Shown here: positions 1 through 10,584 of the stretch, in pieces
How the letters are laid out: each line of letters opens with the position of its first letter
Position numbering within the stretch: the first letter of the stretch is position 1
Source: Diadema setosum
Taxonomy: Eukaryota > Echinodermata > Echinoidea > Diadematoida > Diadematidae
Reading direction: 5' to 3'
Length of the DNA: 64,000 bases
Assembly (NCBI GenBank): GCA_033980235.1
Contig: CM067075.1
Span: 36,094,385 to 36,158,384 of the forward strand
Program-made: the position numbers and the translations under genes
Notes under the pieces: model-generated
Databases searched by the model: none
Told to the model about the DNA's origin: nothing
Seen by the model: only the letters and a program-made list of their open reading frames with translations

Positions 1-219
1 AAATTAATGACATTCTGTGGTATACTTTGTGACATTCCTTCAGAGGAATTCCTTCACTGAGTTGTCAGCCCCACGCACCTGGCACGCAGGTCACACAGCA
101 TATACCCGCACGAAAAGCAATCGCAAAAGCTTACTCGAGCCTTCAGCTCGGGTGAGCTATATAAGTGTCTTTCCTGTCTTTACTGCCGCAGCAGGACCAT
201 ATCACCTTAACTCCTTGAC
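1..219. other. Gene-free left edge
   Basis: I see no conserved coding pattern, RNA gene or repeat structure here. The short open frame across it has no recognisable protein. It directly precedes the tail of a LINE copy. Confidence 0.4.
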
Positions 220-430
220 TTTGATTTGATTTGATTTGATTTATTTACATCAGATAATGATTATGTACATGTCATTTATGACAAACAGTATATCGAACAC
301 ATAGTTTTTAGTACAATTATACAAGACAAATACAAACAGCTTATGGAACCAAAATAAGCCGAGGCTTGACGGTATGGAGACTATAATTTATGCTTACATG
401 CTCTGGATAGAATAGGGAATAGAGAAAGAG
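220..430 (-). repeat. 3' end of a LINE (non-LTR retrotransposon) with TTTGA tail
   Basis: A run of TTTGA units at about 220-242 reads on the minus strand as AAATAAATCAAATCAAATC. This kind of short-unit tail ends many CR1/L2-type LINEs. The AT-rich sequence to about 430 reads as the matching 3' untranslated region. No ORF remains, so this is a 3' fragment. The family assignment is inference from tail type only. Confidence 0.5.
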
Positions 431-711
431 AGAAATAGGGAAGGGTATTACGATAGGGGGAAGAGGGAAAGTTACAGAGTGTATGTGTACCACTCCAACC
501 ACTTTACAATTGTAGTAATGATTGATAAATACAATATGATAATGATATTAAAGTTTACACGTTCAGTTGGACCGTATTATAAATCTCAAGCCCATCCATG
601 GGTTTATACTTCAGTACCAAAATGTGTAGATTGTCCAAAATGTGCAGGCAAATCCACTTTTAACTGCACATTTTTGGTGACAGTTGATCCCGTCAGGTAT
701 AGGTGCACTAT

Positions 712-744
712 CGGCACATTTTGGTAAATTACCAAAATGTGCCG
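712..744. repeat. Perfect 16-bp-arm palindrome
   Basis: CGGCACATTTTGGTAA is followed by one base and then its exact reverse complement. A third copy of the arm follows at about 745-761, and diverged copies (CCAAAATGTG) lie at about 618-680. This looks like terminal or internal repeats of a small palindromic element. No function can be read from it. Confidence 0.6.
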
Positions 745-1267
745 ATTTACCAAAATGTGCCGTAAACGTTCCCCTCCCTCCCCCCGTATGTGTAAAATAA
801 CGAACTGAACATAAACTTTAACTAAAAAGGTCCACTCTTTCTAATTCTGAACCCCCTAAGTTATAGTTACGGGCCTGCCATACCGCAGACCCAAAATACA
901 AAAGTATGTAACCTCTCACGGCATGATATGTGTATTCACGCGCGGTGTCAAACAGGGGAAAAAATAAGGGCAGGAGAGAAAGACATCCAACATTGTCAAT
1001 CTACACTAGTATACTTCGGTCCTTGAAAAATCTACTGACGACTGTGTCAACACAATGAGGGCAATGATGTATCATACACATTTATTTGATTTTGGATGTA
1101 CTTTGTTGTGTGTTGGCAATAATTATCTCATATGGCACAGGTCGAGTATGTGACGGAAACCACTAGTAGAGGGCAGCATAAACTTTTGCAGAAGGTTGAC
1201 TGAACTGCAGATCACTCCACCTTGGAATACTTTACCTCATGATCTTGTTGAAGAATCTACTCATTAG

Positions 1268-1387
1268 AGAGAGAGGGGGGGGGGGGGGGGGGAGAAAGGG
1301 AAGGTAACAGACAGACAGACGGACAGACAGAGAGAAGGAGAGAGAGATGAATGGGTGTGTGTGTGTGTGTGTGTGTATGTGTGTGTT
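1268..1387. repeat. Microsatellites: poly-G, CAGA/GAGA, (GT)n
   Basis: Adjacent low-complexity tracts: G homopolymer, CAGACAGA and GAGAGA purine runs, then a GT dinucleotide run. The ORF across them on the minus strand is a low-complexity artefact. Confidence 0.8.
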
Positions 1388-1802
1388 TCTGACAACTCTC
1401 TTAACGTTGATATCTGTGTCAATTAAAAAAAAAAAAAATCCCCACAATGCAAAGGCTGGAAACAATATTTTATTTGTTTAAAATTACAGTACATGTAATA
1501 TAAACTATACACGTTGTGATATATTTTGGCATTATTTTGCAGATGAAATTCCGTGTTCCTGTTCTTCTTTTCCTTGTCGCGTGATTGCGCAGAAGATGAA
1601 AAGATATGAGACAAATGAGAAAATTGTTCAATTGTATTTTGTGTCTCACAATGACAGCAAAAATGATTACAATGTATAATGACCAGAGATGCTTTCACAA
1701 AACGTATCGAAAAATAATGAAGATAACACAAGAATAAAGGACATTTTGTCATGCCAGTATAGATATTACAAGGCAAGGTTTTTATAACATGCATAAGCCT
1801 AC

Positions 1803-2964
1803 TGTTACGACCAAAATCACTCTGAGAATGATCGCACAAAAGAAACAATCAACTAATGTTCAGGCGGTTTATTAACAGTGATATTGTGGGTACAGACTCG
1901 TAATCGGTTTTCACATCAGTACAATAACGATCAATACAAACAATTACAAATCGGTAATAGAATCACTTACGTGCATTACAGTCCAAAATTTGAAAGCAAG
2001 TAACCCTTTGACAGTGTCCAGATACGATGTTCGATGCACAGATGAATGATCCGCGATGCACCGATGAATGATACCTCAGACGTAAATCCAGAGGCGCAGG
2101 TTGTGATAATCCTCGTTATTAATCCGGGGTAAAATCCAGGATATACGTCCACTGCGAAACTTGCAGAATCCAAACGTTATGACGACCACGTCCAGTCGAT
2201 GCGTTGAATGATGATTCACTTTATATTGTCCAGCAAGGAATCCAACCCGTCACAGCTTTGCCGTAATAATGTCCGTTGACACTAAAATATGGAGTCTATC
2301 TCCAACGTAGGCAAATTAATTCTCTGCAGGCAAAATGTCTTCCAGGCCTTATCTCCACAAACACAATTTGTATAGCAGGTCAGCAGGTAACACAGGACTG
2401 ACTATAACAAGTCGCTTCAGAGCCAGAAGTGACGTAACTCTCAGAGCAGAGGTGTTGGGTACTCTGCCTACCTCAGAATTCCTCCTGCTTATATACTATC
2501 CATTCACCCCTTTCTAGTACATTCTGTAATTTTCTCCAACCTGGGGCTACATACCTGAACATACTAGCAAGTCCAAATTCCAGGAATCCTGGATGACTCA
2601 CTTCCTAATATGTGCATAACATCATTGCCAAAATTAACTACCAATCACATTGGGCTACAAGGGCAGTGCCTCACTCAGCCAGCACTTCCCAGAATTTTCT
2701 GGAATGGGTTAAATCATTCTAGATTGAGTGAGCTATAATGTATTTCCTGTCACATGCATACATGTACACCTACTGTAGCTACATTGTATACTACATAGAA
2801 AATTCTCCACTGATCTGGTCAGCCTGTATGTACTATATCTATATCATATAGAATGTTCTCCATTAATCTGGTAACCCTGTGTACATACAATGTGCACATT
2901 AAAACAACCATGCATACAACCTTGATACATGTACATATAACTACTTGTGTGTACATTTGTGACA
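1803..2964 (-). repeat. 3' LTR of the RT-less element
   Basis: A 1162-bp direct repeat of 6578-7739. In U3 an imperfect internal duplication is visible (TTCTCCAYTRATCTGGT near 2803 and again near 2856, period about 53 bp), which could act as promoter or enhancer repeats. Short ORFs inside are identical between the two LTRs only because the LTRs are; they do not look like genes. Confidence 0.93.
1868..1873 (-). terminator. Polyadenylation signal in the 3' LTR
   Basis: AATAAA on the minus strand, about 65 bases before the 3' end of the element. This suits cleavage in the R region of the 3' LTR. Signal seen; use is inferred. Confidence 0.45.
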
Positions 2965-3291
2965 CCATCCCCCATGGGAAAAAGAAAGCCTTGGCGTAGC
3001 AAGGGTTTCTTTTACCTTCACAATTTCTCATTGTTATGTACAACAAATGTGAGGTAAAATCCAAGTCAAGCAACAATAATCATATGCTATCACATGCTTT
3101 TTGAATAGCTGCATTAATTCCATGTTCTCTTTTCATGGATACCATTTACATTGATATTGCTTGGATTCTTAAAGCTTATACAATCATGTCCAACTGTTTT
3201 GCATACATTAATGGATATGCTAAACACATACACTGTAAATGATATGCGGTGAAAACTTTTCACCCTTAACTTCTACTGTGCTATCCACTAC
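2965..3291 (-). other. 3' untranslated region and polypurine tract of the RT-less element
   Basis: About 330 bases between the ORF stop and the 3' LTR. The end next to the LTR reads GGGGGATGG on the minus strand and is the candidate polypurine tract priming plus-strand synthesis. The rest is AT-rich, with no trace of reverse transcriptase or RNase H motifs in any frame I read. The missing enzymes are therefore absent, not frameshifted. Confidence 0.7.
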
Positions 3292-6200
3292 CTATGTCAC
3301 ACCAACTGACTTTTGGTCATAGCACTCTTTCAACATATTGACATGACACATTCTCTGATCTGTGCTCCTGTCTGGTGTACTGATCACATAGTTCACATCA
3401 TTGAGTTTCTTTTTGACACAGTATGGGCCACTGAACTTGGCTTTCAGTGGTTCACCTTGTATGGGCAGCAGTACAAGAACTTTGTCACCTGGTTTGAAGG
3501 TTCGGGCTTTGGCATTTTTGTCTGCCTTTCTCTTCATAGAGTCTTGTGACACTTTCAAGTGTTCCCTAGCTACCTCACAAGCCTTTGAAAGCCTTTCACG
3601 AAACTTTGACACATAGTCAAGTAGGTGGACCTCATCATCCTCAGTCATGAATTTCTCTTTGATGAGCTTCAGTGGGCCCCTAACTTCATGACCGTACACC
3701 AACTCAAATGGGCTGAAACCCGTCGACTCATTTGGGGAGTCCCTCGTTGCGAACAGCAGGAAAGGGATGCCCTTATCCCAATCCTCGGGATACTCCTCAC
3801 AAAATGCCCTAATCATTGTCTTTAGGGTCTGGTGGTAGCGCTCCAACGCACCTTGGGATTGGGGATGATAAGCTGACGACTTCAGCTGCTTCACACCCAA
3901 ACGATACATCACCTCTTGAAATATGCCTGACATGAAATTTGACCCTTGGTCAAACTGCACTTCCTTGGGCAACCCATACCTAGTGAAAAACTGCACTAGA
4001 GCATCTACCACAGTCTTAGCAGTGATATTTCGTAATGGGATAGCCTCTGGAAACCGTGTAGACATATCCATGATTGTCAAGAGGTACTTATGACCCGACC
4101 TAGTCCTAGGCAAAGGTCCAACACAGTCGACTAAAACCCGACTGAATGGTTCATCAAACGCAGGTATCGGAATCAATGGCGCCGGCTTCACTGAATGCTG
4201 TGGTTTACCAGCTACCTGACATGTGTGACAAGTCTTGCAAAACTCAGCCACATCCACATTCAACCCTGGCCAATAAAAATGCCTCATGATCCGATCCTTT
4301 GTCTTTCTGACGCCTAAATGGCCGCCAACAGGTAACTCGTGAGCAATCCTCAAGATCTCACCGCGGTAACTTGGAGGGACAACAACTTGACGGACCACCG
4401 TCCAATCCTCATCAGCTGGCCTATGGGGAGGTCTCCACTTCCTCATCAAAATGCCATCTTTGACATAATAGCACTCAGGGACCTTTTCAGCCTCAGCCTC
4501 AGAACACGCCGTCTGAGACAAGCCTTTCAACTCAGAGTCTGCCTGCTGTGCTTCAACCAAGGAAGACTTGCTAAACAGCCCATCACTGTTAGCCTCGGAG
4601 CCTAATACAGCAACCCCATCATTCAAATCCTTGAAAAAGGTTTCTGCCAACCAAACACCGGAATTCTCCTCCACATCAACAGAATCCGCATCATCTTGAA
4701 CAGCTCTACGAGCCTGAGACCTAGTCACAACACAATCTGGGAAAATCCCAGGAAACTCCTCCTGCAACTGCTCAGTTTCAGCAACCATCACTGGTTTATC
4801 CGAAACAACTGGAGACGCAACCACCTTATCCCCAGCCAAGTCATTCCCCAACAGGAAGTCAATGCCTACCATGGGCAACTCAGGAACAACTCCAACAGTG
4901 ACAGGACCAGAAACTAGGTCACACTTCAAATCCACTCTATACAGTGGTACTGACATATAACTGCCATCAACAGTCTGAATCAAGACTTTTGCATTCACTG
5001 CACTATCTGGTGGAAAAGTCATACCACCATCCACCATCAATGACTGAGAGGCCCCCGTATCCCGCAGGATGACTACTGGTTTACCTGCCTCACCAGAAGT
5101 ACATGGGGTCACCTCACCATCAAACAAAAAGCTACGATAGCTCTCATCCACCTGCTTAGTCTTATCTTTGAATTTGGGAGATTGACTTTCAATGGCCTGT
5201 GTTTCACTGAACGGGACACTATTTTCGGGTAGGACACTTTTTGACATGACAAATCCCATGTCCTTCTTTGTTTTGTTTTGCAACTTCCAACACTGTGACT
5301 TTACATGCCCTGTCTTGTTACAGTGAAAACATTTGATGACATTTGCACTTGTACTGGACCCTTTGTCAGATTGAGGCTTTGGTGCCGATGAAGTTTCAGA
5401 ACTCGTGCCTTTTTCAGGACCAGCATTTTTTGGATTGCTCGACTGATTTTTGTCTCTCTTATTTCCAGAGAAATTCCTGAAAGGTGGTCTGTTGTCATTT
5501 CTGTGGGTCAGCTCATACTCATCAGCCATCAAGGCTGCTTTATGCAAACTTGTCACTTTGTGATCATCCAAATGTGACCTCACACTGAAAGCAACACTCT
5601 TTTTGAATTCTTCCAAAAGAACAACCTCACGTAGGTTATCAAAATCCTGATCCACTTTCAGGGACCTGTACCACCTATCAAACATCATTTCTTTTTCACG
5701 AGCAAACTCAACATGTGTCTGGCCTGGTCTGCGGTACGTATTTCTGAACTTATGTCTGTACGCCTCTGGCACCAACTCATAAGCATTCAACACTGCCTTC
5801 TTGACTGTAGCATAGTCACGTGATTGCTCTTCAGAGAGAGATGAGTACACATCGGCGGCTTTGCCGGCAAACATACTTTGAAGGAGCATGGGCCAAAATT
5901 CCTGTGGCCAGTTCAAACTGTTAGCCACCTTCTCAAATGACACAAAATATGCATCAACTCTGTTTTCTTCAAACTTTGGCACCAATCGAATGTTCTTGGC
6001 CAAATCAAATTCAGGGCGAGCCCTTTCACGATTTCCAACAGTCTGTGCATGAGCCATTTCCATCTCACGCAATTTCATTTGTTGTTCCATTTCAAATTTC
6101 TTCTGTTCCATTTCAAGTTTCTTCATTTCCAGTTCTTTTTGTTCTTTCTCCCTCTCTCTTTCCAATCTCATCTTCTCTTTCTCCATTTCCAATCTAGCTA

Positions 6201-6438
6201 GCTCAAGCCTTGTTTGATCTGAAATTTGAGCTTGATCTGGAGTGTCAATTTCTTCTTTGAGCTCCATGTGACCAGCTACTAAGTCAAGAATTTCTGCCTT
6301 TCTTACACCTTGTGGAACATCAACATTTAAATGCTGTGCAATAGCAGTCAAATCACATTTGCGTAACCTTTGCAAATCTTTGAGGGACAAATCTGTCCTC
6401 TGAACAAATGCCTGAACATCCATTGTACTGATTGACAT
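3292..6438 (-). CDS. Gag-protease-integrase polyprotein of the RT-less Gmr1-like element
   Basis: One uninterrupted ORF. The frame is open from 6474, but the first ATG is at 6438 (1048 codons); an ATG at 6423 has the better start context. Domains numbered from 6438: SAP-like N-terminus (about 16-58), charged coiled coil (74-131), capsid with a SCAN-like C-terminal part (228-312), CCHC zinc knuckle (C370, C373, H378, C383), aspartic protease with DTGAS at 460-464 and LLGND near 530. Integrase follows: HHCC zinc site (H700, H707, C737, C740), DDE catalytic triad D771, D830 and E866 with 35-residue spacing, then a GPY/F module near 1004. The frame stops just after a CHVNMLK motif. No YxDD, no RNase H. 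All key catalytic residues of protease and integrase are present, so the protein could be active. Host role: cDNA packaging, maturation and integration, with RT supplied by another element. Confidence 0.93.
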   Translation of the reverse strand: MSISTMDVQAFVQRTDLSLKDLQRLRKCDLTAIAQHLNVDVPQGVRKAEILDLVAGHMELKEEIDTPDQAQISDQTRLELARLEMEKEKMRLEREREKEQKELEMKKLEMEQKKFEMEQQMKLREMEMAHAQTVGNRERARPEFDLAKNIRLVPKFEENRVDAYFVSFEKVANSLNWPQEFWPMLLQSMFAGKAADVYSSLSEEQSRDYATVKKAVLNAYELVPEAYRHKFRNTYRRPGQTHVEFAREKEMMFDRWYRSLKVDQDFDNLREVVLLEEFKKSVAFSVRSHLDDHKVTSLHKAALMADEYELTHRNDNRPPFRNFSGNKRDKNQSSNPKNAGPEKGTSSETSSAPKPQSDKGSSTSANVIKCFHCNKTGHVKSQCWKLQNKTKKDMGFVMSKSVLPENSVPFSETQAIESQSPKFKDKTKQVDESYRSFLFDGEVTPCTSGEAGKPVVILRDTGASQSLMVDGGMTFPPDSAVNAKVLIQTVDGSYMSVPLYRVDLKCDLVSGPVTVGVVPELPMVGIDFLLGNDLAGDKVVASPVVSDKPVMVAETEQLQEEFPGIFPDCVVTRSQARRAVQDDADSVDVEENSGVWLAETFFKDLNDGVAVLGSEANSDGLFSKSSLVEAQQADSELKGLSQTACSEAEAEKVPECYYVKDGILMRKWRPPHRPADEDWTVVRQVVVPPSYRGEILRIAHELPVGGHLGVRKTKDRIMRHFYWPGLNVDVAEFCKTCHTCQVAGKPQHSVKPAPLIPIPAFDEPFSRVLVDCVGPLPRTRSGHKYLLTIMDMSTRFPEAIPLRNITAKTVVDALVQFFTRYGLPKEVQFDQGSNFMSGIFQEVMYRLGVKQLKSSAYHPQSQGALERYHQTLKTMIRAFCEEYPEDWDKGIPFLLFATRDSPNESTGFSPFELVYGHEVRGPLKLIKEKFMTEDDEVHLLDYVSKFRERLSKACEVAREHLKVSQDSMKRKADKNAKARTFKPGDKVLVLLPIQGEPLKAKFSGPYCVKKKLNDVNYVISTPDRSTDQRMCHVNMLKECYDQKSVGVT

Positions 6439-6555
6439 TGTCACAATGTATACACACAATATACAATTGAACAATCAACTCAACTGGTATTTTGTCTGTA
6501 CCAATATTCTGGATTCCGGAACGTTCCAAATTCTAAGTTTTGGCTTTAAATTCAC

Positions 6556-6573
6556 TTCCCGGACAAGCCCCCA
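6556..6573 (-). promoter_or_regulatory. Primer binding site (tRNA-Pro type)
   Basis: Four bases inside the 5' LTR the minus strand reads TGGGGGCTTGTCCGGGAA. This matches the complement of the 3' end of animal tRNA-Pro at 16 of 18 positions, as in gammaretroviruses. Reverse transcription of the RNA would start here. Confidence 0.8.
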
Positions 6574-6577
6574 ATTT

Positions 6578-7739
6578 TGTTACGACCAAAATCACTCTGA
6601 GAATGATCGCACAAAAGAAACAATCAACTAATGTTCAGGCGGTTTATTAACAGTGATATTGTGGGTACAGACTCGTAATCGGTTTTCACATCAGTACAAT
6701 AACGATCAATACAAACAATTACAAATCGGTAATAGAATCACTTACGTGCATTACAGTCCAAAATTTGAAAGCAAGTAACCCTTTGACAGTGTCCAGATAC
6801 GATGTTCGATGCACAGATGAATGATCCGCGGTGCACCGATGAATGATACCTCAGACGTAAATCCAGAGGCGCAGGTTGTGATAATCCTCGTTATTAATCC
6901 GGGGTAAAATCCAGGATATACGTCCACTGCGAAACTTGCAGAATCCAAACGTTATGACGACCACGTCCAGTCGATGCGTTGAATGATGATTCACTTTATA
7001 TTGTCCAGCAAGGAATCCAACCCGTCACAGCTTTGCCGTAATAATGTCCGTTGACACTAAAATATGGAGTCTATCTCCAACGTAGGCAAATTAATTCTCT
7101 GCAGGCAAAATGTCTTCCAGGCCTTATCTCCACAAACACAATTTGTATAGCAGGTCAGCAGGTAACACAGGACTGACTATAACAAGTCGCTTCAGAGCCA
7201 GAAGTGACGTAACTCTCAGAGCAGAGGTGTTGGGTACTCTGCCTACCTCAGAATTCCTCCTGCTTATATACTATCCATTCACCCCTTTCTAGTACATTCT
7301 GTAATTTTCTCCAACCTGGGGCTACATACCTGAACATACTAGCAAGTCCAAATTCCAGGAATCCTGGATGACTCACTTCCTAATATGTGCATAACATCAT
7401 TGCCAAAATTAACTACCAATCACATTGGGCTACAAGGGCAGTGCCTCACTCAGCCAGCACTTCCCAGAATTTTCTGGAATGGGTTAAATCATTCTAGATT
7501 GAGTGAGCTATAATGTATTTCCTGTCACATGCATACATGTACACCTACTGTAGCTACATTGTATACTACATAGAAAATTCTCCACTGATCTGGTCAGCCT
7601 GTATGTACTATATCTATATCATATAGAATGTTCTCCATTAATCTGGTAACCCTGTGTACATACAATGTGCACATTAAAACAACCATGCATACAACCTTGA
7701 TACATGTACATATAACTACTTGTGTGTACATTTGTGACA
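6578..7739 (-). repeat. 5' LTR of the RT-less element
   Basis: A 1162-bp copy of the LTR at 1803-2964. In sense orientation it starts at 7739 with TGTCAC and ends at 6578 with GTAACA. It carries the promoter that drives the gag ORF. Confidence 0.93.
7262..7270 (-). promoter_or_regulatory. TATA box of the 5' LTR
   Basis: TATATAAGC on the minus strand, about 470 bases into the LTR, followed by G+A-rich sequence. It is the best TATA-like word in the LTR and the likely core promoter for the genomic RNA. The start site itself cannot be seen. Confidence 0.4.
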
Positions 7740-7743
7740 CTAC

Positions 7744-7842
7744 ATGTATTTCATTTAGATTGAAAAAATATGCAAGCCCAAAGCACGTTCTTCGGAAAAG
7801 TTGATTTTTGGTCTTGAATGGTAAGAGTGGATGATTTGCTTT

Positions 7843-7873
<31 letters not shown>

Positions 7874-9514
7874 CTAACTAACTGCGTTGATGGAAGTAGT
7901 AAAAAACACTCGGTGAACTAAATTGAAATGAAAAAAAAAAACAACAACACAGTTTATAACTACGTGAACTCTTCCTCCTGCATGGCATTACAACCAAGGA
8001 AAAATTATCTAGCTTAAAAACTGGATAATCTGTCTTGAATTACATTGAGTCGCAAAAGTTTAAAGTTTGAAATTATTCACAAACTAAGTAACTATCTAAA
8101 TACTTTTAAACATTCTTCTGACATGATAAATTTAGTTTCAGCTACATAAGTTTGTGTTCTGCTGATGTTTAACATTCTCTATTTTCCATTTTCAGCAGAT
8201 TTTCACCTCTCGTTTTATATCGCCATAAGAGCTCAAGATCCCCTATCCTTCAATTCTTGGAAGCAGTTCAAGAAGGTTGCCATTTACACAATCGGTTGGT
8301 ATTCTAAAGCCAGCGTGAGTAATTGTTTTTAATCTACACTTCCGAAGCAATGCATTGTGCTCTTGTTATCTTATCAGAGGCGTGAAAGGCGCGTGGAAAA
8401 ATGCCAGAGAAGTTAACAGTTTAATATTATGAGGCAATGACCCATTCTTTAGATTTAGAAGGAGAGGTTGTATACACAGCACGCATGTTCACATGACAGT
8501 GAGAGCATGTAATATTCATGATTTTTTTTTTTGTACAGAAATATTATCAAAATTAGTTTTAGTTGTATCTTATTTTTCTTCAGTTAAGATATGGACATAT
8601 TCTATTAATTTTATTTAGTTAGTTTCGTTTACTTGTTTTGTATACTATATAATAATGTCTTTTGCCTTCGTTATTTTACTTTTTATACAACGCTATTTTG
8701 TTTTTACGTGAACCCCTTTAACAGTCAGTTTTTAACTAAGAGGACCATCAACCTGTAAATGGGAATAGAATTAATAATAATAATAATACGGTCTTATTTA
8801 CCCAGGGTAGCCTCTTCAGTGTTGCCACTGGTCTACCAGAGGGCCCTGCTATTATTATTACCCTATTATAGCGTTGCCAGGTACCCATTTATACACCTGG
8901 GTCGAGAGGGACACAGTGAATTACATCAGAAAAAAATATAACACTGTAATTCTTCTCCTCGTTCTCATTTTAAAGCAATTTGAAATCAATGCATTGCGTT
9001 AAAAAAAAAAAAAAACTGTCCCGATGGGCATGAATCAGATCAAATGATGCGATATCTTTTGTAGATTTTACATACGCAATTTTTGGTCGAATACTCCTTA
9101 GTAGTTACAAAAAGCAATGATGTTTATGGGATTGATTATTGGACACAAACAAGGGAAAACACTAACGTAACGAACAGATATTGCAACGAAAGTCGTATCA
9201 GCTATCCATATATACAAAGAATAGCCATCCTGCATGGATTTAGTAGTGTATTCATAATATAATGTAAAACTTTTTGTTCAAACAAAACTTATGTATTTTT
9301 CAATCTCAAAAGACTTTTCAATTTCAATTCTTTAAACATCTTTGCTTGTATTTGGTGTGTGTTTTTAACAGAAATAACTTTGGATAACGGAAGGAATGTT
9401 GGTACAACATAATTATGGACATTCTAAATGTGTTATTGTACGTAAGTTCAAAATTGTATAATTCGTTTTTGTTCTGCTGTTCTAACATAACAGGCTACCA
9501 ATTAGTTATTCCCA
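7744..9514. other. AT-rich intergenic DNA
   Basis: No gene is recognisable. Notable simple sequence: (TTG)n at about 7842-7873 and poly-A runs near 7931 and 9001. A short conserved-looking repeat occupies about 8770-8935 and is listed separately. Confidence 0.5.
8770..8935. repeat. Short interspersed repeat with ACCCAGG/CCTGGGT ends
   Basis: After a TAA microsatellite the sequence runs from TTACCCAGGGTAGCC to a segment with GGTACCCATTTATACACC and then CTGGGTCGAGAGGGACA. The ends are partly inverted (ACCCAGG against CCTGGGT). I recognise this block only as resembling repeats common in marine invertebrate genomes. The ORF through it has no known domain. Confidence 0.4.
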
Positions 9515-9930
9515 GGGTTTGTTATCAGCTGAAGGTTCGTTAATATGAAAATGAAATAAAATGCATTATTCCGAAAATGGAAAAAAGGTTCGTTATTTCT
9601 AAGGCACATACCCATCTTCTCTCTCTCTCTCTCTTTTCTGGGGGTCATTTTCGGATTAATGAACCCATGGAATAACGAACCTTTTTCATGTTATTGTGTG
9701 GATTAACGAACCTTCGGAATAACAAATTTTATTTCGTTTTCGAAATTTACGAACTTTCTGAATAAAGAACCTTAGAATTTTTGAAGTAACGAATCCTATT
9801 TCATTTTCGAATTAAAGACATCCAGGTACTATACTATACAGAATTTGTGTGTTTTGGAATAAGGGACCCTCGGAATAACGATCCTTATCTAAATTATAGG
9901 ATTAAACTTTCGGAATAACGAACATCACCC
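9515..9930. repeat. Degenerate array of TTCGGAATAACGAACC-type words
   Basis: The words GGAATAACGAACCTT, TTCGGAATAACGAAC and relatives recur about ten times, mostly in one orientation with some inverted (GGTTCGTTATTTC near 9588). A CT run sits near 9620. It looks like an old satellite or repeat-derived array. No coding. Confidence 0.55.
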
Positions 9931-9958
9931 TTCAAAATGACAGACGAAATCGAATGTA

Positions 9959-9960
9959 AG

Positions 9961-10003
<43 letters not shown>

Positions 10004-10144
10004 TGATAGATAGATAGGTAGATAGATAGATAGATAGATAGATAGGTAGATAGATAGGTAGATAGATAGGTAGATAGATAGATAGATAGGTAGATAGATA
10101 GGTAGATAGATAGGTAGATAGATAGATAGATAGATAGATAGATG
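9959..10144. repeat. (GATA)n microsatellite
   Basis: About 185 bases of GATA units with interspersed GGTA variants. The minus-strand ORFs of repeated Y-L-S-I/T residues are artefacts of this repeat. Confidence 0.95.
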
Positions 10145-10424
10145 AAAGAGGGAGAGAAAGAAGAATAATTGGTCCGTTCACGCACAAAAGAATTAAAGAT
10201 AAACTACATTATTTTGAAAGAAACGTCAAAGCATTTGTAATTTGACTCCATGTAAAACTCCTCTAATCATATCGAAATATTGTTCAAAATTCTTAAGATA
10301 TCGCGAGAAGATCTCGCAGGGAATAAGATGATAGAAATATTGATAGTATACAAATTATGGGATGAATGATTATTATCAAACATGGTTTTACAGTGAGGAC
10401 AACGTTTCCTATAGTATTTTCATA

Positions 10425-10584
10425 TTCAAGTTTTCAAGTTTCAAGTTTATTTCATATTTCCACTTTCTCAGTGATGGGATTACAAAGTGATTGACAATAA
10501 AACAAAAGTACAAAACATACACAACCATATCTTGTGTTTGAGGAAAAAAAAAAACAAACATTACACACAAATATAAATGGTCGT
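10425..10584 (-). repeat. Displaced 3' tail of the LINE at 19.2-22.25 kb
   Basis: On the minus strand this reads as a LINE 3' untranslated region ending in AAATAAACTTGAAACTTGAAAACTTG. Its inner edge at 10580-10584 is the GTCGT target duplication of the LTR element, whose other copy at 19165-19169 borders the LINE body. Joining the two gives one continuous minus-strand LINE 3' end. This tail therefore probably belongs to the ORF at 19516-22209. Confidence 0.6.

Larger units (their letters stand above)
431..1802. other. Intergenic stretch with simple repeats
   Basis: No coding region is supportable. It holds a cluster of CCAAAATGTG words in both orientations (618-765), a poly-G run at about 1275-1292, purine-rich CAGA/GAGA repeats to 1350 and a GT run at about 1354-1386. 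The rest is AT-rich sequence without recognisable structure, up to the edge of the first LTR element. Confidence 0.5.
1803..7739 (-). mobile_element. Gmr1-like Ty3/Gypsy LTR retrotransposon lacking reverse transcriptase
   Basis: This is a complete 5.9-kb element on the minus strand. It has two 1162-bp LTRs (1803-2964 and 6578-7739) and a CTAC target duplication on both sides (1799-1802 and 7740-7743). The sense strand begins TGTCAC and ends GTAACA. It has a tRNA-Pro-like primer binding site, a G-rich tract before the 3' LTR, and one long ORF coding Gag, aspartic protease and integrase. The internal region is 3.6 kb against 5.1 kb in the related element at 10.6-19.2 kb, about the length of the missing RT-RNase H block. 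I found a single base difference between the LTRs (A/G near 2056/6831), so insertion is recent. Without its own RT it must have been copied in trans. Confidence 0.92.

Noticed and set aside
3292..6438. Reading the RT-less element as an ordinary Gypsy element with a 5' or middle deletion
   Set aside because: Protease and integrase are joined by a normal linker as in the Gmr1-like neighbour, and the Gag is of the same SCAN-like type. Loss of a 3' RT-RH block is the simpler account.
9894..10187. Minus-strand ORFs of repeated Y-L-S-I/T residues
   Set aside because: They are translations of the GATA microsatellite and have no independent support.
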